From Candidatus Poribacteria bacterium (lineage in GTDB: Bacteria > Poribacteria > WGA-4E > GCA-2687025), in assembly GCA_018644665.1 (NCBI GenBank), contig JABGQA010000110.1:118396-182395 (forward strand): a stretch of 64,000 nt of DNA, given 5' to 3'. A program made the translations under genes and the position numbers. The first letter of the stretch is position 1, and each line of letters begins with the position of its first letter. A model generated the notes under the pieces. It saw only the letters and a program-made list of their open reading frames with translations, had not been told where the DNA came from and did not search any database. Below are positions 44,430 to 52,733 of the stretch, one piece after another.

Positions 44430-46037
44430 GTGCCCACGACCGTGCGGATCACGGCCATCATCGGTGCGGTTCGCGTCGCCGTGCGCCGTGTTCGCGACCT
44501 CGTGCCTGATGCCGCTTTCTCGATCGCTGTGATGGCGGTATTCCTCGTGATCGGGGCCGTCACGGCGTGGCGCCATGAGATGTGGCGCGACGAGATACAG
44601 GCGTGGCTCCTCGCGCGCGACAGCACCGGCCCGATCGACCTGTTTCGCCATCTGAAATACGAGGGCCATCCGGGTCTCTGGCATCTCGGTCTGATGCCGC
44701 TGACGCGACTCACGTGGAATCCGACCATCATGCAGGCGTTCCACCTGCTGATCGCGGCGGCGGCCGTGTACGTGTTCTGCGCGAAGTCGCCGTTCACCCG
44801 CCTCCAGAAGGTCCTGTTCGCCTTCGGGTACTTCACGCTCTACGAATACTCCATCCTCTGCCGGAACTACGGCGTGGGCATGCTGTTGCTCTGCCTCTTC
44901 GCCGTGGCGTATCGCGAACGAGCCGAGCGGCCCTTAAGGCCGGCGATCGCTCTGGCGCTGTTGGCCCATACGAGCGTGCATGCCCTCATCGTGACCATCG
45001 CGCTGCTGGGGGCGCTCTTTCTCGACCACCTGCTGAATTCGCTGACCGACACGGACACGGCGCCTCTGCGTCGCGCGCGCGTCTGGGTGTCGCTGCTTGT
45101 GGTCGTGGCCGGCATCGGCACGTCGGCGTGGCAACTGAATCCACCGGCGGACACGGGCTTCGCTGAGGGATGGAAGACGGCGTACGTCCGTGGGGAGGCG
45201 GAAAACGCTACCAAGCTCGTGACGCACGCATACCTCCCTGTCCCGGAGTCGAAGCGCGCGTTCTGGGGCAGTCATCGCCTCGGGCGGAACGACTGGTTCG
45301 CCGGAGAGTTCTACAACCGCCACCGGTTTGGCGTCGCCGTGGGCCTGGTCGCGCTGTTCGCGATGACGCTCCTGACGCGCCCCGCCGCGTTTGCCGCGTT
45401 TGGCGTGGCGACGGTCGGGCTGCTCACGTTCTTCTACGTCAAATACTTCGGGAGCATGCGGCACCACGGCTTCCTGTACCTGACGCTGATTGCCGCGCTG
45501 TGGGTCGGGCGCTCCGCGTGGACGTCGAGTCGGGCGTACTGGCCGTTCGCCGACCGGTGGCTGTGGCGCGTGGGGAGCATCGCGCTGACGGGGATCCTGG
45601 CCGTGCAGGCGTGGGGTGGCGTCACGGCCGTCCGCATGGAGCGGGAGTATGTCTTCTCCCACGCGAGGAACCTCGCCGACTACATCCGCGAGAACGGATT
45701 CGCGGACCATGTCATCATCGGTCAATACGACCCAGCGGCCAGCGCGGTGCTGGGATACCTGCGCAAAGACCGCTTCTACTACACGAACGGGGCGCGCTTC
45801 GACTCCTTCATCGTCTGGGATCAGGCGCGCAAGGCGGTCGCGTCCGACGATCAGGTCGTTGCGGCCGCGCGAGAGTTGGCGGACGATACGCTGGTCATCC
45901 GCAACGTCGTCTGGCCGGAGGAAAGCCGGACGCGGCACGGAGTGGAAGAACTCACGCGGTTCACGGGCGCGACGGTGAACACCGAGGACTTCTTCCTGTA
46001 CCGGATCAGGAGCGAGGAGGCCGCCAGTGGACCGTAA
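44430..46037 (+). CDS. GT-C fold membrane glycosyltransferase-like protein
   Basis: The predicted 535-residue protein has about ten membrane helices (AFSIAVMAVFLVIGAVTAW, FHLLIAAAAVYVF, GMLLLCLFAVAY, WVSLLVVVAGIGTSAW and others). The first loop carries HEMWRDEIQAWLLARD, the acidic DE motif in the first extracytoplasmic loop of GT-C enzymes such as ArnT/PMT-type mannosyltransferases. A soluble C-terminal region follows (YIRENGFADHVIIGQYDPAA). It would use a lipid-linked sugar in the inner membrane. The start is uncertain: GTG 44430 is used, GTG 44442 and upstream starts to 44337 are open. Confidence 0.78.
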   Translation: MPTTVRITAIIGAVRVAVRRVRDLVPDAAFSIAVMAVFLVIGAVTAWRHEMWRDEIQAWLLARDSTGPIDLFRHLKYEGHPGLWHLGLMPLTRLTWNPTIMQAFHLLIAAAAVYVFCAKSPFTRLQKVLFAFGYFTLYEYSILCRNYGVGMLLLCLFAVAYRERAERPLRPAIALALLAHTSVHALIVTIALLGALFLDHLLNSLTDTDTAPLRRARVWVSLLVVVAGIGTSAWQLNPPADTGFAEGWKTAYVRGEAENATKLVTHAYLPVPESKRAFWGSHRLGRNDWFAGEFYNRHRFGVAVGLVALFAMTLLTRPAAFAAFGVATVGLLTFFYVKYFGSMRHHGFLYLTLIAALWVGRSAWTSSRAYWPFADRWLWRVGSIALTGILAVQAWGGVTAVRMEREYVFSHARNLADYIRENGFADHVIIGQYDPAASAVLGYLRKDRFYYTNGARFDSFIVWDQARKAVASDDQVVAAARELADDTLVIRNVVWPEESRTRHGVEELTRFTGATVNTEDFFLYRIRSEEAASGP

Positions 46038-46758
46038 CGCCGGGGAGTTGCACGCAGCGTTCGACCGTGACGGATACGTCATAGTGCCGAACCTGTTCCA
46101 ACGCGATGAAGTCGCCGCCCTCAAGGACGAAGCGCGACGCGTCGTCGACGCCGTGCGCGTCAAGGCGCGCGAGGAAGGTCGTGACCCAAAGGAAGCGCTG
46201 AAGACAGGCGTATATGTCGGTCTAGCCGCGGGCAGCGACGTGTTCCGACACGCGGTCGCGGACGATCGGCTTGTCGACGTGCTCGCCGCCACGCTCTGGC
46301 CGGACGTCGAGTTCCTCAGCGACAAGGCCGTCTTCAAGGACGCCGACACGGTGTTCGACAGCCCGTGGCATCAGGACTGGATGTACTGGCGCGGCGACAA
46401 CAAGGCGTCCGTATGGGTCGCGCTCGACGACGCCACACGGGAGAACGGCTGCCTGAAGGTGCTCCCCGGCTCGCATCGCGCGGAGGCCGTCCACGACGGA
46501 AACGACGGCGATGGCTTCGGCTTTGGGCATCGCCTGCAACGCGGCTCAGTCGATGAGTCTCGCGCGGTGACGGCTGAACTGGAGGCCGGGGGCGCAGTGT
46601 TCTTCAGCGACCTCACCTTACACGCGAGTCACCCGAACACGTCCCAGGCGGACCGCTGGACATGGATACCCACCTACCGCGACGCGAACGCGGACGACCC
46701 GGACTATCCATGGGCCGTGGCGCGATCCGTCGTGCGGGGGCGAAGAGCGTCCGCGTGA
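46027..46758 (+). CDS. phytanoyl-CoA dioxygenase (PhyH) family protein
   Basis: The 243-residue protein starts at a GTG that overlaps the upstream GT-C gene by 11 bp, with GAGGAGG 6 bases upstream. It has the PhyH features: FDRDGYVIVPNLFQRDEVAAL, iron ligands in FDSPWHQDWMYWRG (HxD), VALDDATRENGCLKVLPGSH, and a distal His in LTLHASHPNTSQADRWTW with the Arg for 2-oxoglutarate. Substrate unknown. Overlap suggests co-expression with the GT-C gene. Confidence 0.9.
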   Translation: MDRNAGELHAAFDRDGYVIVPNLFQRDEVAALKDEARRVVDAVRVKAREEGRDPKEALKTGVYVGLAAGSDVFRHAVADDRLVDVLAATLWPDVEFLSDKAVFKDADTVFDSPWHQDWMYWRGDNKASVWVALDDATRENGCLKVLPGSHRAEAVHDGNDGDGFGFGHRLQRGSVDESRAVTAELEAGGAVFFSDLTLHASHPNTSQADRWTWIPTYRDANADDPDYPWAVARSVVRGRRASA

Positions 46759-46819
46759 CCGGGCGTCGTCCTTGACTCCCAAGCCGGGGCAGGTCTTCCG
46801 AAACGCACTGGAGCCAACC

Positions 46820-47788
46820 ATGCGTCACACGACGCTCGGCCGAACAGGTCTTAGCGTGCCTATCGTGGGATTGGGCGCCGCGTTCATTGGCGTGCCCGAC
46901 CCAAGCCGCGCCGTGGACGAATACTCCGGCAAGCCGGGCCAGATGAACGAGGACCTCGGCGTCGCGACGGTGGTCGCCGCCATGGACGAGGGCTGCACGC
47001 TCATCGACACGGCCGCGCTCTACGGCCGCCGCATCAGCGAGACGATTATCGGCAAGGCGCTCAAGGAGCGACCCGCGCTCCGCGATGACGTCATCGTCAC
47101 GACGAAGGTGGGGCGACTTTCCGAAGGGCAGAACTACTCCTACGACGCCATCCTGCGCAGCGTCGAGGAGAGCCAGCGGCTGCTGGGCATGGAGCGCTTC
47201 GAGATCGTCTACATCCACGATGCGATGGGCGCCCCGGTCGAGGACGTTATGGGCAAGCGCGGAGCGTTAGGCGCGTTGCGGAAGCTACAGGGCGAAGGCG
47301 TCGTCGGCCACGTCGGCAGCGCGATGAACGACCCGGTGACAAACGCCGACTACATCGAAATGGGCGAGTTCGACGCCGCGGTAGTTCCCGACGCGTGGAG
47401 CCTGCTGAGCCAGTTTGCGCTCGAACGCATCCTCCCCGCAGCGGAGAAGCACAACGTCGGCATCGTGGTGGCGACGCCCCTGGAGCGGGGGCTTCTGGCC
47501 ACCGGCCCAATGCCGGGCATTGACTACCTCGCGCGCAGTTTCAGTCAGCGGTGCCTGGACCGCGTGACGGAGATTCAAGACGTGTGCCACGGTCACGGCG
47601 TGTCGATGGCGGCGGTGGCTCTACAGTGGTGCTCGCGCGACCCGCGCGTGGCGACCACGATCCCCGGAGCGCGCACGCCCGACGAGGCCGTCTCGAACCT
47701 ACGCGCGGGGTCCGAAGATATCCCCGACGCTCTGTGGACCGACCTGGGTCCGCTGGTAATCGACCTCGAGCACGGCGTCGACAGGTAG
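46820..47788 (+). CDS. aldo/keto reductase (L-fucose/D-threo-aldose dehydrogenase-like)
   Basis: The 322-residue protein has the AKR TIM-barrel motifs: LGRTGLSVPIVGLGAAFIG, the catalytic Asp and Tyr in LIDTAALYG, Lys in IVTTKVG, and His in FEIVYIHDAMG. The length and the ALYGRRISETIIGKAL segment are closest to the galactose/L-fucose dehydrogenase branch. It would oxidise a sugar at C1 to the lactone. GGAG lies before the ATG at 46820. It is followed by RraA-like and Gfo/Idh/MocA genes, which fits a sugar-acid pathway. Confidence 0.88.
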   Translation: MRHTTLGRTGLSVPIVGLGAAFIGVPDPSRAVDEYSGKPGQMNEDLGVATVVAAMDEGCTLIDTAALYGRRISETIIGKALKERPALRDDVIVTTKVGRLSEGQNYSYDAILRSVEESQRLLGMERFEIVYIHDAMGAPVEDVMGKRGALGALRKLQGEGVVGHVGSAMNDPVTNADYIEMGEFDAAVVPDAWSLLSQFALERILPAAEKHNVGIVVATPLERGLLATGPMPGIDYLARSFSQRCLDRVTEIQDVCHGHGVSMAAVALQWCSRDPRVATTIPGARTPDEAVSNLRAGSEDIPDALWTDLGPLVIDLEHGVDR

Positions 47789-47819
47789 CCGCAGACGCCG
47801 AGAGCGATTGGGCCGAGAC

Positions 47820-48509
47820 ATGGCGCATGAATCCGACGTCGGTTTTCGGGTAGTCCGAGAAATCGAGCGACCGTCGCGGGACGTCCTGGCGCTGTTCGAT
47901 GGCGTGGAGTCCACGCAGGTGTCGGACGCGATGCACCGATTCCTGGGCATGGACGGCGACATCAAGCCGGTCGGCGAAGGGATGCGGGTCGTCGGCCCGG
48001 CGGTCACGGTGCGCGCGCGAGCGGGCGACAACCTGATGGTGTACGCCGCGCTGGACGTGGCGGAGCCGGGCGATGTCATCGTGATCGAGACCCGCCGACA
48101 TCTCGTGACCGCCGTATGGGGCGACCTCGTGTCGATGGCCGCGCGCGAGTTGGGCATCGGTGGCATGGTGACCGACGGCGTTATTCGCGATCGCGCGGGG
48201 GTCATCGACGTGGGCGTGCCCGTTTTCGCGACGGGCGATGACGCCCCGCAAGGCGCCTACAAGGACGGCCCCGGCGAGGTGAACACGCCCATAGCCTGCG
48301 GTGGCGTCCCCGTCCTGCCCGGCGATGTGATCGTGGCGGACGCCAACGGCGTGGTGGTCGTACCCCGCGCGGACGCCGAGGCTGTGGCCCGCTCCGCGCA
48401 GGCGATCCTGGCGAACGAGGAGACGCGCGTCGCGTCCATCACGGGCGGGACCCCCGTTGCCGAAAGCGTCCGCGAGGCGCTACGCGAAAAGGGATGCCGC
48501 CTTGGGTAG
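47820..48509 (+). CDS. RraA/HMG-CHA aldolase family protein
   Basis: The 229-residue protein matches the RraA-like family: STQVSDAMHRFLG, VVGPAVTVRARAGDNLMVYA, GGMVTDGVIRDRAGVIDVGVPVF with the conserved Arg-Asp of the active site, and VIVADANGVVVVPRADAEAV. Members are class II pyruvate aldolases for 4-hydroxy-4-methyl-2-oxoglutarate or similar substrates, or RNase E regulators. The gene context (AKR upstream, Gfo/Idh/MocA downstream) favours an aldolase in sugar or aromatic breakdown. Confidence 0.87.
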   Translation: MAHESDVGFRVVREIERPSRDVLALFDGVESTQVSDAMHRFLGMDGDIKPVGEGMRVVGPAVTVRARAGDNLMVYAALDVAEPGDVIVIETRRHLVTAVWGDLVSMAARELGIGGMVTDGVIRDRAGVIDVGVPVFATGDDAPQGAYKDGPGEVNTPIACGGVPVLPGDVIVADANGVVVVPRADAEAVARSAQAILANEETRVASITGGTPVAESVREALREKGCRLG

Positions 48510-48549
48510 GAGTCGCCTCAGGAACCCAGGCGGGAAGGAGGCCAGGAGA

Positions 48550-48603
48550 ATGAGCGCAGTGGGCCTTTCGAACGGCATGACGGCGCGCGTGTCACGTGGA
48601 TAA
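48550..48603 (+). CDS. 17-residue upstream ORF, possible leader peptide
   Basis: ATG at 48550 follows GGAAGGAGG and AGGAGA, far stronger than anything before the next gene. The peptide MSAVGLSNGMTARVSRG ends at a TAA that overlaps the GTG start of the oxidoreductase gene (GTGGATAA). Termination at this point could reload ribosomes on the GTG. The peptide has no run of regulatory codons. Confidence 0.4.
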   Translation: MSAVGLSNGMTARVSRG

Positions 48604-49642
48604 GGTGCGCGCGGTCATTGCGGGGATGGGCATCGGTCGCCCGAACGGACGGGCGATAGCAAAGAACCCGCGCGGCGAGGTGGTTGCGCTATGCGACCTC
48701 GAACGCGCCCGAATGGAGGATTTCGCCGCCGAACTGCCGGGAGATCAGACGCTCTACACGGATTACCGCGAAGCGTGCCGCGATCCGCGCGCGAACGCCG
48801 TGTTCGTCGGGACGCCGAACCAATGGCATGTCCCCATCGCGCGTGAGGCGGTGCGCAACGGCAAACACGTCCTCGTTACAAAGCCCCTCGCCGATTCGGT
48901 GGAGGCTGCGCTTCAACTGGTCGAGGAAGCGGAAGCGGCGGGCGTCGTGAACATGATGTCGCTGTCAAACCGCTTCAGCGAGCAGTGCCAATACCTCGGC
49001 AATCTGGCGGCCGACGGATTCTTCGGCGATATCTACTACGCGCGCGCCCGAAGCGTCCGACGAAACGGTATCCCTGTCTGGCGTGGCGATCAGCTACGTC
49101 TCGGGTTTATCCGCAAGGGCGGCGGCGCGTTCCGGGACATGGGTGTTCATGTCCTCGACGCGGCGTGGTGGCTCATGGGAACGCCCAAGCCTGTTAAAGC
49201 GTTGGCGGTCGGTGGTGCGAAGTTCGGGCCGCATGGCCGCGGCTTCAACAAGCCGGCGGGAGACGAGATCGCTCGGCAATTCGAGGTAGACGACTACGCC
49301 AGCGGCCTGGTCACGTTTGAGAACGGAGCGGGCATACATGTTGAGAGCTTCTGGGCATCGCATTTCGAGCAAACGGTGAACGTCGAACTGTTCGGAACGG
49401 AGGCGGGCGCGTCGATGCGCCCCCTCTCGATACACCGCATGGAAGGCGATCCCCAGGTAGAGACCCCGGAAGTCCCTTCCGAGAAAACCGGCATGGAGAA
49501 TGTCGCCGACCACTTCATCGACTGCGTGCTGGATGGCGTGACGTGCGCCGCTCCGCTGCGTCACGGACTGATCGTGCAGCAGATGATGGAAGCGGTGTTG
49601 AGAAGCGCTGAAACCGGCCGGCACGCGGCGGTAGGCGACTAG
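48596..49642 (+). CDS. Gfo/Idh/MocA family oxidoreductase
   Basis: The 348-residue protein has the Rossmann start VRAVIAGMGIGRPNGRAIAK, the nucleotide-binding ANAVFVGTPNQWHVPIAREA, and the catalytic region KHVLVTKPLADSVEAAL with the EKP motif changed to TKP. The C-terminal beta-domain has GGGAFRDMGVHVLDAAWWLMG, including the conserved Asp and His. Such enzymes oxidise or reduce sugars and inositols with NAD(P). The GTG start lacks its own ribosome site and seems coupled to the 17-residue upstream frame. Confidence 0.87.
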   Translation: MDKVRAVIAGMGIGRPNGRAIAKNPRGEVVALCDLERARMEDFAAELPGDQTLYTDYREACRDPRANAVFVGTPNQWHVPIAREAVRNGKHVLVTKPLADSVEAALQLVEEAEAAGVVNMMSLSNRFSEQCQYLGNLAADGFFGDIYYARARSVRRNGIPVWRGDQLRLGFIRKGGGAFRDMGVHVLDAAWWLMGTPKPVKALAVGGAKFGPHGRGFNKPAGDEIARQFEVDDYASGLVTFENGAGIHVESFWASHFEQTVNVELFGTEAGASMRPLSIHRMEGDPQVETPEVPSEKTGMENVADHFIDCVLDGVTCAAPLRHGLIVQQMMEAVLRSAETGRHAAVGD

Positions 49643-49790
49643 AAGATACCGCTATGGCAATGGCGGGCGCATCGGCCTCCTGAGTGAGATCGGCCTCTTC
49701 GACGTGCGGTTGGGCGAAGCGGATGTCGCCGCGATCATGACCGAAGGGCTCCCGGCCGACATCCGGCCGTCGAAGCGCGTGGCAACCTAG
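49641..49790 (+). pseudogene. remnant of a LamG-domain gene (C-terminal part)
   Basis: The frame reads YGNGGRIGLLSEIGLFDVRL then GEADVAAIMTEGL and stops at TAG 49788. IGLFDVRLGEADVAAIM resembles the last strand and helix of LamG domains (compare VVIYSRALDEGEIGEL in the LamG gene at 23.6-24.4 kb). No start codon, signal peptide or upstream part is present. It is probably a deleted gene. The rest of the 49.8-50.1 kb gap shows no gene. Confidence 0.45.
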
Positions 49791-50102
49791 CTACGCGATG
49801 GGCCGCGCCGACGGGCCCCGCCGCGTCACACTCCCCGGCACGGTCACGACCGCGTGTGGTAGTCCGTGGCGCCGATACCCGAACACCGATCTTGGGAGGG
49901 CAGTGCGGGCGACAGAGCGTGTCTCTACGCCGAAGACGCCACGATCTCTTAACGAGCCCTTGCCCGAGCGTTTACAAGTCCTCCAAGGCGATGTGATAGC
50001 GTTCCGTCGGCAGCGATTTCCGAATCGCTCCACTCACATCGTCCATTTCCGAGGGTACAGGGGGATCGTGTCATCAATACGAGAATCGCATTCGTCGGTT
50101 CG

Positions 50103-51098
50103 TTGCTGGTCACCGCGTTTCTGTTCGCCCCGTCCTCCGAAGCGCAAAGGTATCGCTGGCGAGACTATGACGAGAAGCCGACGGAGTGGTTCGCGTCGGA
50201 CGAGGGACGCCGCATCGCGGGCGCCATCCTGACCTACCAGAGCAGTCACGGCGGCTTCCCCAAAAACGTAGAGATGGTCTCCAAGCCGTACGACGGCGAT
50301 CCGGCGGAACTGAGCGCGACGTTCGACAACGGCGCGACCTACGGGCAACTCCCCTTCATCGCGCACATGTACTGGGCGACCGAGGACGAGACGTACGCAG
50401 CCGCCTTCTTCAGAGGGCTCGACTACATCCTCAGCGCGCAGTACCCCAACGGCGGATTCCCGCAGAGGTACCCGCTGCGAGACGGTTACTCGGACCACAT
50501 CACTTTCAACGACGGCGCGATGATCGGCGTAATGGGCCTACTGCAGACGGTCATCGAGGATGAGGCGTACGCCTTCATCGGGCAGGCTCGTCTGCGGAAG
50601 GCGCACGAGGCGTGGGAACGCGGGCTGTCCTGCATCCTGAACGCGCAGGTCGTCGTGGACGGCCGGAAGACGGTCTGGTGCGCCCAACACGACGCGGGGA
50701 CGCTGGAGCCACGCGGCGCCCGGTCGTATGAACACCCATCTCTCAGCGGCGCGGAAAGCGCCGGGATTCTGACGTTCCTGATGGATCAGGAAGACCCGTC
50801 GGAGGAGATCATAGACGCGGTGAATGCAGGGGCGGCATGGTTCGAGACGTCCGCCCTCGCCGGGATTCGGCTGGAACGGACGGATGAGGACCGCATCGTC
50901 GTGAACGACCCGCACGCGCCTCCGATGTGGGCACGCTTCTACGAGATCGGCTCGAACCGCCCCATCTTTAGCGGCCGCGACGGGGTCATCAAGTACTCCC
51001 TGGCCGAAATCGAGCGTGAACGACGCACCGGGTACTCGTGGTACGGTGGTTGGGGTCGACGCGTCGCGGACCGGCATGCGGCGTGGCTTGATCGATAG
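50103..51098 (+). CDS. PL10-type pectate lyase
   Basis: The protein of at least 331 residues matches the PelA/PL10 pectate lyase family: QSSHGGFPKNVEMVSKPYDG, SATFDNGATYGQLPFIAHMY, YPNGGFPQRYPLRDGYSDHI and HPSLSGAESAGILTFLM, with FDNGATYGQ and NGGFPQ as hallmark alpha-toroid segments. The signal peptide (NTRIAFVGSLLVTAFLFAPSSEA) extends upstream of the first normal start codon (TTG 50103) to about 50073, where the codon is ATC; a rare start or a base error is possible. It cleaves polygalacturonate in the periplasm or outside and begins the pectin locus. Confidence 0.88.
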   Translation: MLVTAFLFAPSSEAQRYRWRDYDEKPTEWFASDEGRRIAGAILTYQSSHGGFPKNVEMVSKPYDGDPAELSATFDNGATYGQLPFIAHMYWATEDETYAAAFFRGLDYILSAQYPNGGFPQRYPLRDGYSDHITFNDGAMIGVMGLLQTVIEDEAYAFIGQARLRKAHEAWERGLSCILNAQVVVDGRKTVWCAQHDAGTLEPRGARSYEHPSLSGAESAGILTFLMDQEDPSEEIIDAVNAGAAWFETSALAGIRLERTDEDRIVVNDPHAPPMWARFYEIGSNRPIFSGRDGVIKYSLAEIERERRTGYSWYGGWGRRVADRHAAWLDR

Positions 51099-51121
51099 CC
51101 CTGACTCCGAGCGCATTCGCG

Positions 51122-51220
51122 GCAGACACCCCTCAGGTTCCAGCAAAGGCCGTCAGCCGGTGGGGCGTTGACGCTCCGCGCGACTTCGCCGAGCGAATGA
51201 CCCGCTGCAAGTCCGAATAG
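51122..51220 (+). pseudogene. remnant of an Sde0182-like gene C-terminus
   Basis: The frame KAVSRWGVDAPRDFAERMTR (51146 onward) followed by CKSE and TAG 51218 matches the last residues of the GH127-Sde0182 gene (KTVSRWRVDFLRDFAARLRR then CQSPKR). DNA is also similar (CCGTCAGCCGGTGG, CGCGACTTCGC). The rest of the gene is missing, so this is a deletion product or a duplication boundary. Confidence 0.55.
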
Positions 51221-51253
51221 CCAAGAACACCCGCCCCATTCGATGGGAGAGAC

Positions 51254-52654
51254 ATGAACAGCCAGCCGAGTCCCAACCTGGTCGCCATCGAACCCAAACG
51301 TCGAGTCCTCGTCCTCACCGACATCGAGAACGAACCCGACGACGCGCAGTCCCTTGTGCGGCTCCTCACGTACGCGAGTCACTTCGACATTGAGGGATTG
51401 GTCGCGACTACCTCGACCCACCAGAAGACCAAAACCGCGGCGTGGCGTATCAAGGAGATCGTGGAGGCTTACGGGCAGGTGCAGGCCAATCTGCTTCTGC
51501 ACGAGCCTGGCTATCCAACCGTGGAACACCTCCGCTCCGTTATCGCAGAAGGGAGGCCCGACTATGGCATGACCGTGGTGGGCGAAGGCTGCGACTCAAC
51601 CGGTTCCGAGTTGCTCATCGCGGCAGCCGACCGCGACGACCCTCGGCCACTCTGGGTTCCCGTATGGGGTGGCCCTAACGTGCTGGCCCAAGCGCTCTGG
51701 AAAGTACGCGCTACCCGATCGCCCGAGGCGCTCGCGGAGTTCGTAGCCAAGCTGCGGGTCTACACCATCTCCGATCAGGACGACAGTGGCCCGTGGATCC
51801 GCAAGACGTTCCCCGATCTCTTCTACATCGCCAGCCCCGGTATCCACGCGGGAGGCGCCTACCACTACGCGACGTGGAGCGGCATCAGCGGCGACCGCTT
51901 CCACGCCCGATTCACCGGCGCGGACTACAGCCTCGTGGACAACGCTTGGCTGGACCGAAACATCCGCCATGGGAAGGGCCCTCTCGGAGCACAGCACCCG
52001 CACACGAAGTTCCTCATGGAGGGCGACACACCGAGCTTCCTCGGTCTCACAACCAACGGTCTGAATGCCCCCGATAGACCCGACTGGGGTGGATGGGGCG
52101 GTCGGTACGAGTTCTACACGCCGCGAACGCAGAAGTGGTTCCAGGAGCCTGAAACCCGTCCGTTCTGGACGAACGCGGTCGATGAAGTCCTTGGCGTCGA
52201 TGGAGCCTGGCACACTAGCAACCATGCAACGATCTGGCGCTGGCGGTCCGCGTACCAGAACGACTTCGCCGCGCGCATCGACTGGACGACCAAGTCGTAC
52301 GAGGAAGCGAATCACCCTCCGGTTGTGAAGCTCGCACATCCCTCTGAACTTGCGGCGAAGCAGGGGGACGTCGTGAGATTGGACGCGGAGGGCACGATCG
52401 ACCCGGACGGCGACAAGCTGTCCTACGAATGGTTCTACTACGGCGAGGCGGGCGCCTTCGCGATGTCGAACGCGCGTAGCGGCCAGCCGCTTGAGATCGA
52501 GGACTTCGATCGGCCGCAGGCGGCCTTCACCGTTCCCACAAGCCGCGTCATGTCGCCTGGCGTCGGCGCGATGCACATCATCCTCGCTGTCACGGACGAC
52601 GGGTCTCCGCCGATCACGCGGTATCGCCGCGTGATTGTGACGGTGAGCCCATGA
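51254..52654 (+). CDS. Sde0182-like nucleoside-hydrolase-like (DUF1593) protein, no signal peptide
   Basis: The 466-residue protein has the DUF1593 domain: VLVLTDIENEPDDAQSLVRL with the Asp cluster comparable to the metal site of nucleoside hydrolases, FDIEGLVATTS, and PLWVPVWGGPNVLAQALWKV. It then has TPSFLGLTTNGLNAPDRPDW and the C-terminal beta domain (VVRLDAEGTIDPDGDKLSYE to ITRYRRVIVTVSP). The family includes a cellulose-binding protein of Saccharophagus (Sde0182). Unlike its paralogues it lacks a hydrophobic N-terminus, so it seems cytoplasmic or its signal was lost. GGGAGAG precedes the ATG. Its reaction is unknown. Confidence 0.82.
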   Translation: MNSQPSPNLVAIEPKRRVLVLTDIENEPDDAQSLVRLLTYASHFDIEGLVATTSTHQKTKTAAWRIKEIVEAYGQVQANLLLHEPGYPTVEHLRSVIAEGRPDYGMTVVGEGCDSTGSELLIAAADRDDPRPLWVPVWGGPNVLAQALWKVRATRSPEALAEFVAKLRVYTISDQDDSGPWIRKTFPDLFYIASPGIHAGGAYHYATWSGISGDRFHARFTGADYSLVDNAWLDRNIRHGKGPLGAQHPHTKFLMEGDTPSFLGLTTNGLNAPDRPDWGGWGGRYEFYTPRTQKWFQEPETRPFWTNAVDEVLGVDGAWHTSNHATIWRWRSAYQNDFAARIDWTTKSYEEANHPPVVKLAHPSELAAKQGDVVRLDAEGTIDPDGDKLSYEWFYYGEAGAFAMSNARSGQPLEIEDFDRPQAAFTVPTSRVMSPGVGAMHIILAVTDDGSPPITRYRRVIVTVSP

Positions 52655-52733
52655 CGTCCTGGAATAGCAATTGGACGGCATAGGTCTCGGTCACAGGCGA
52701 AGTGTGGCGCCAACCGACAGAGAAGGAAGAGCG

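Noticed and set aside
44934..46349. 471-residue antisense frame opposite the GT-C gene
   Set aside because: Low-complexity basic sequence; the sense strand has membrane helices and the WRDE loop motif.
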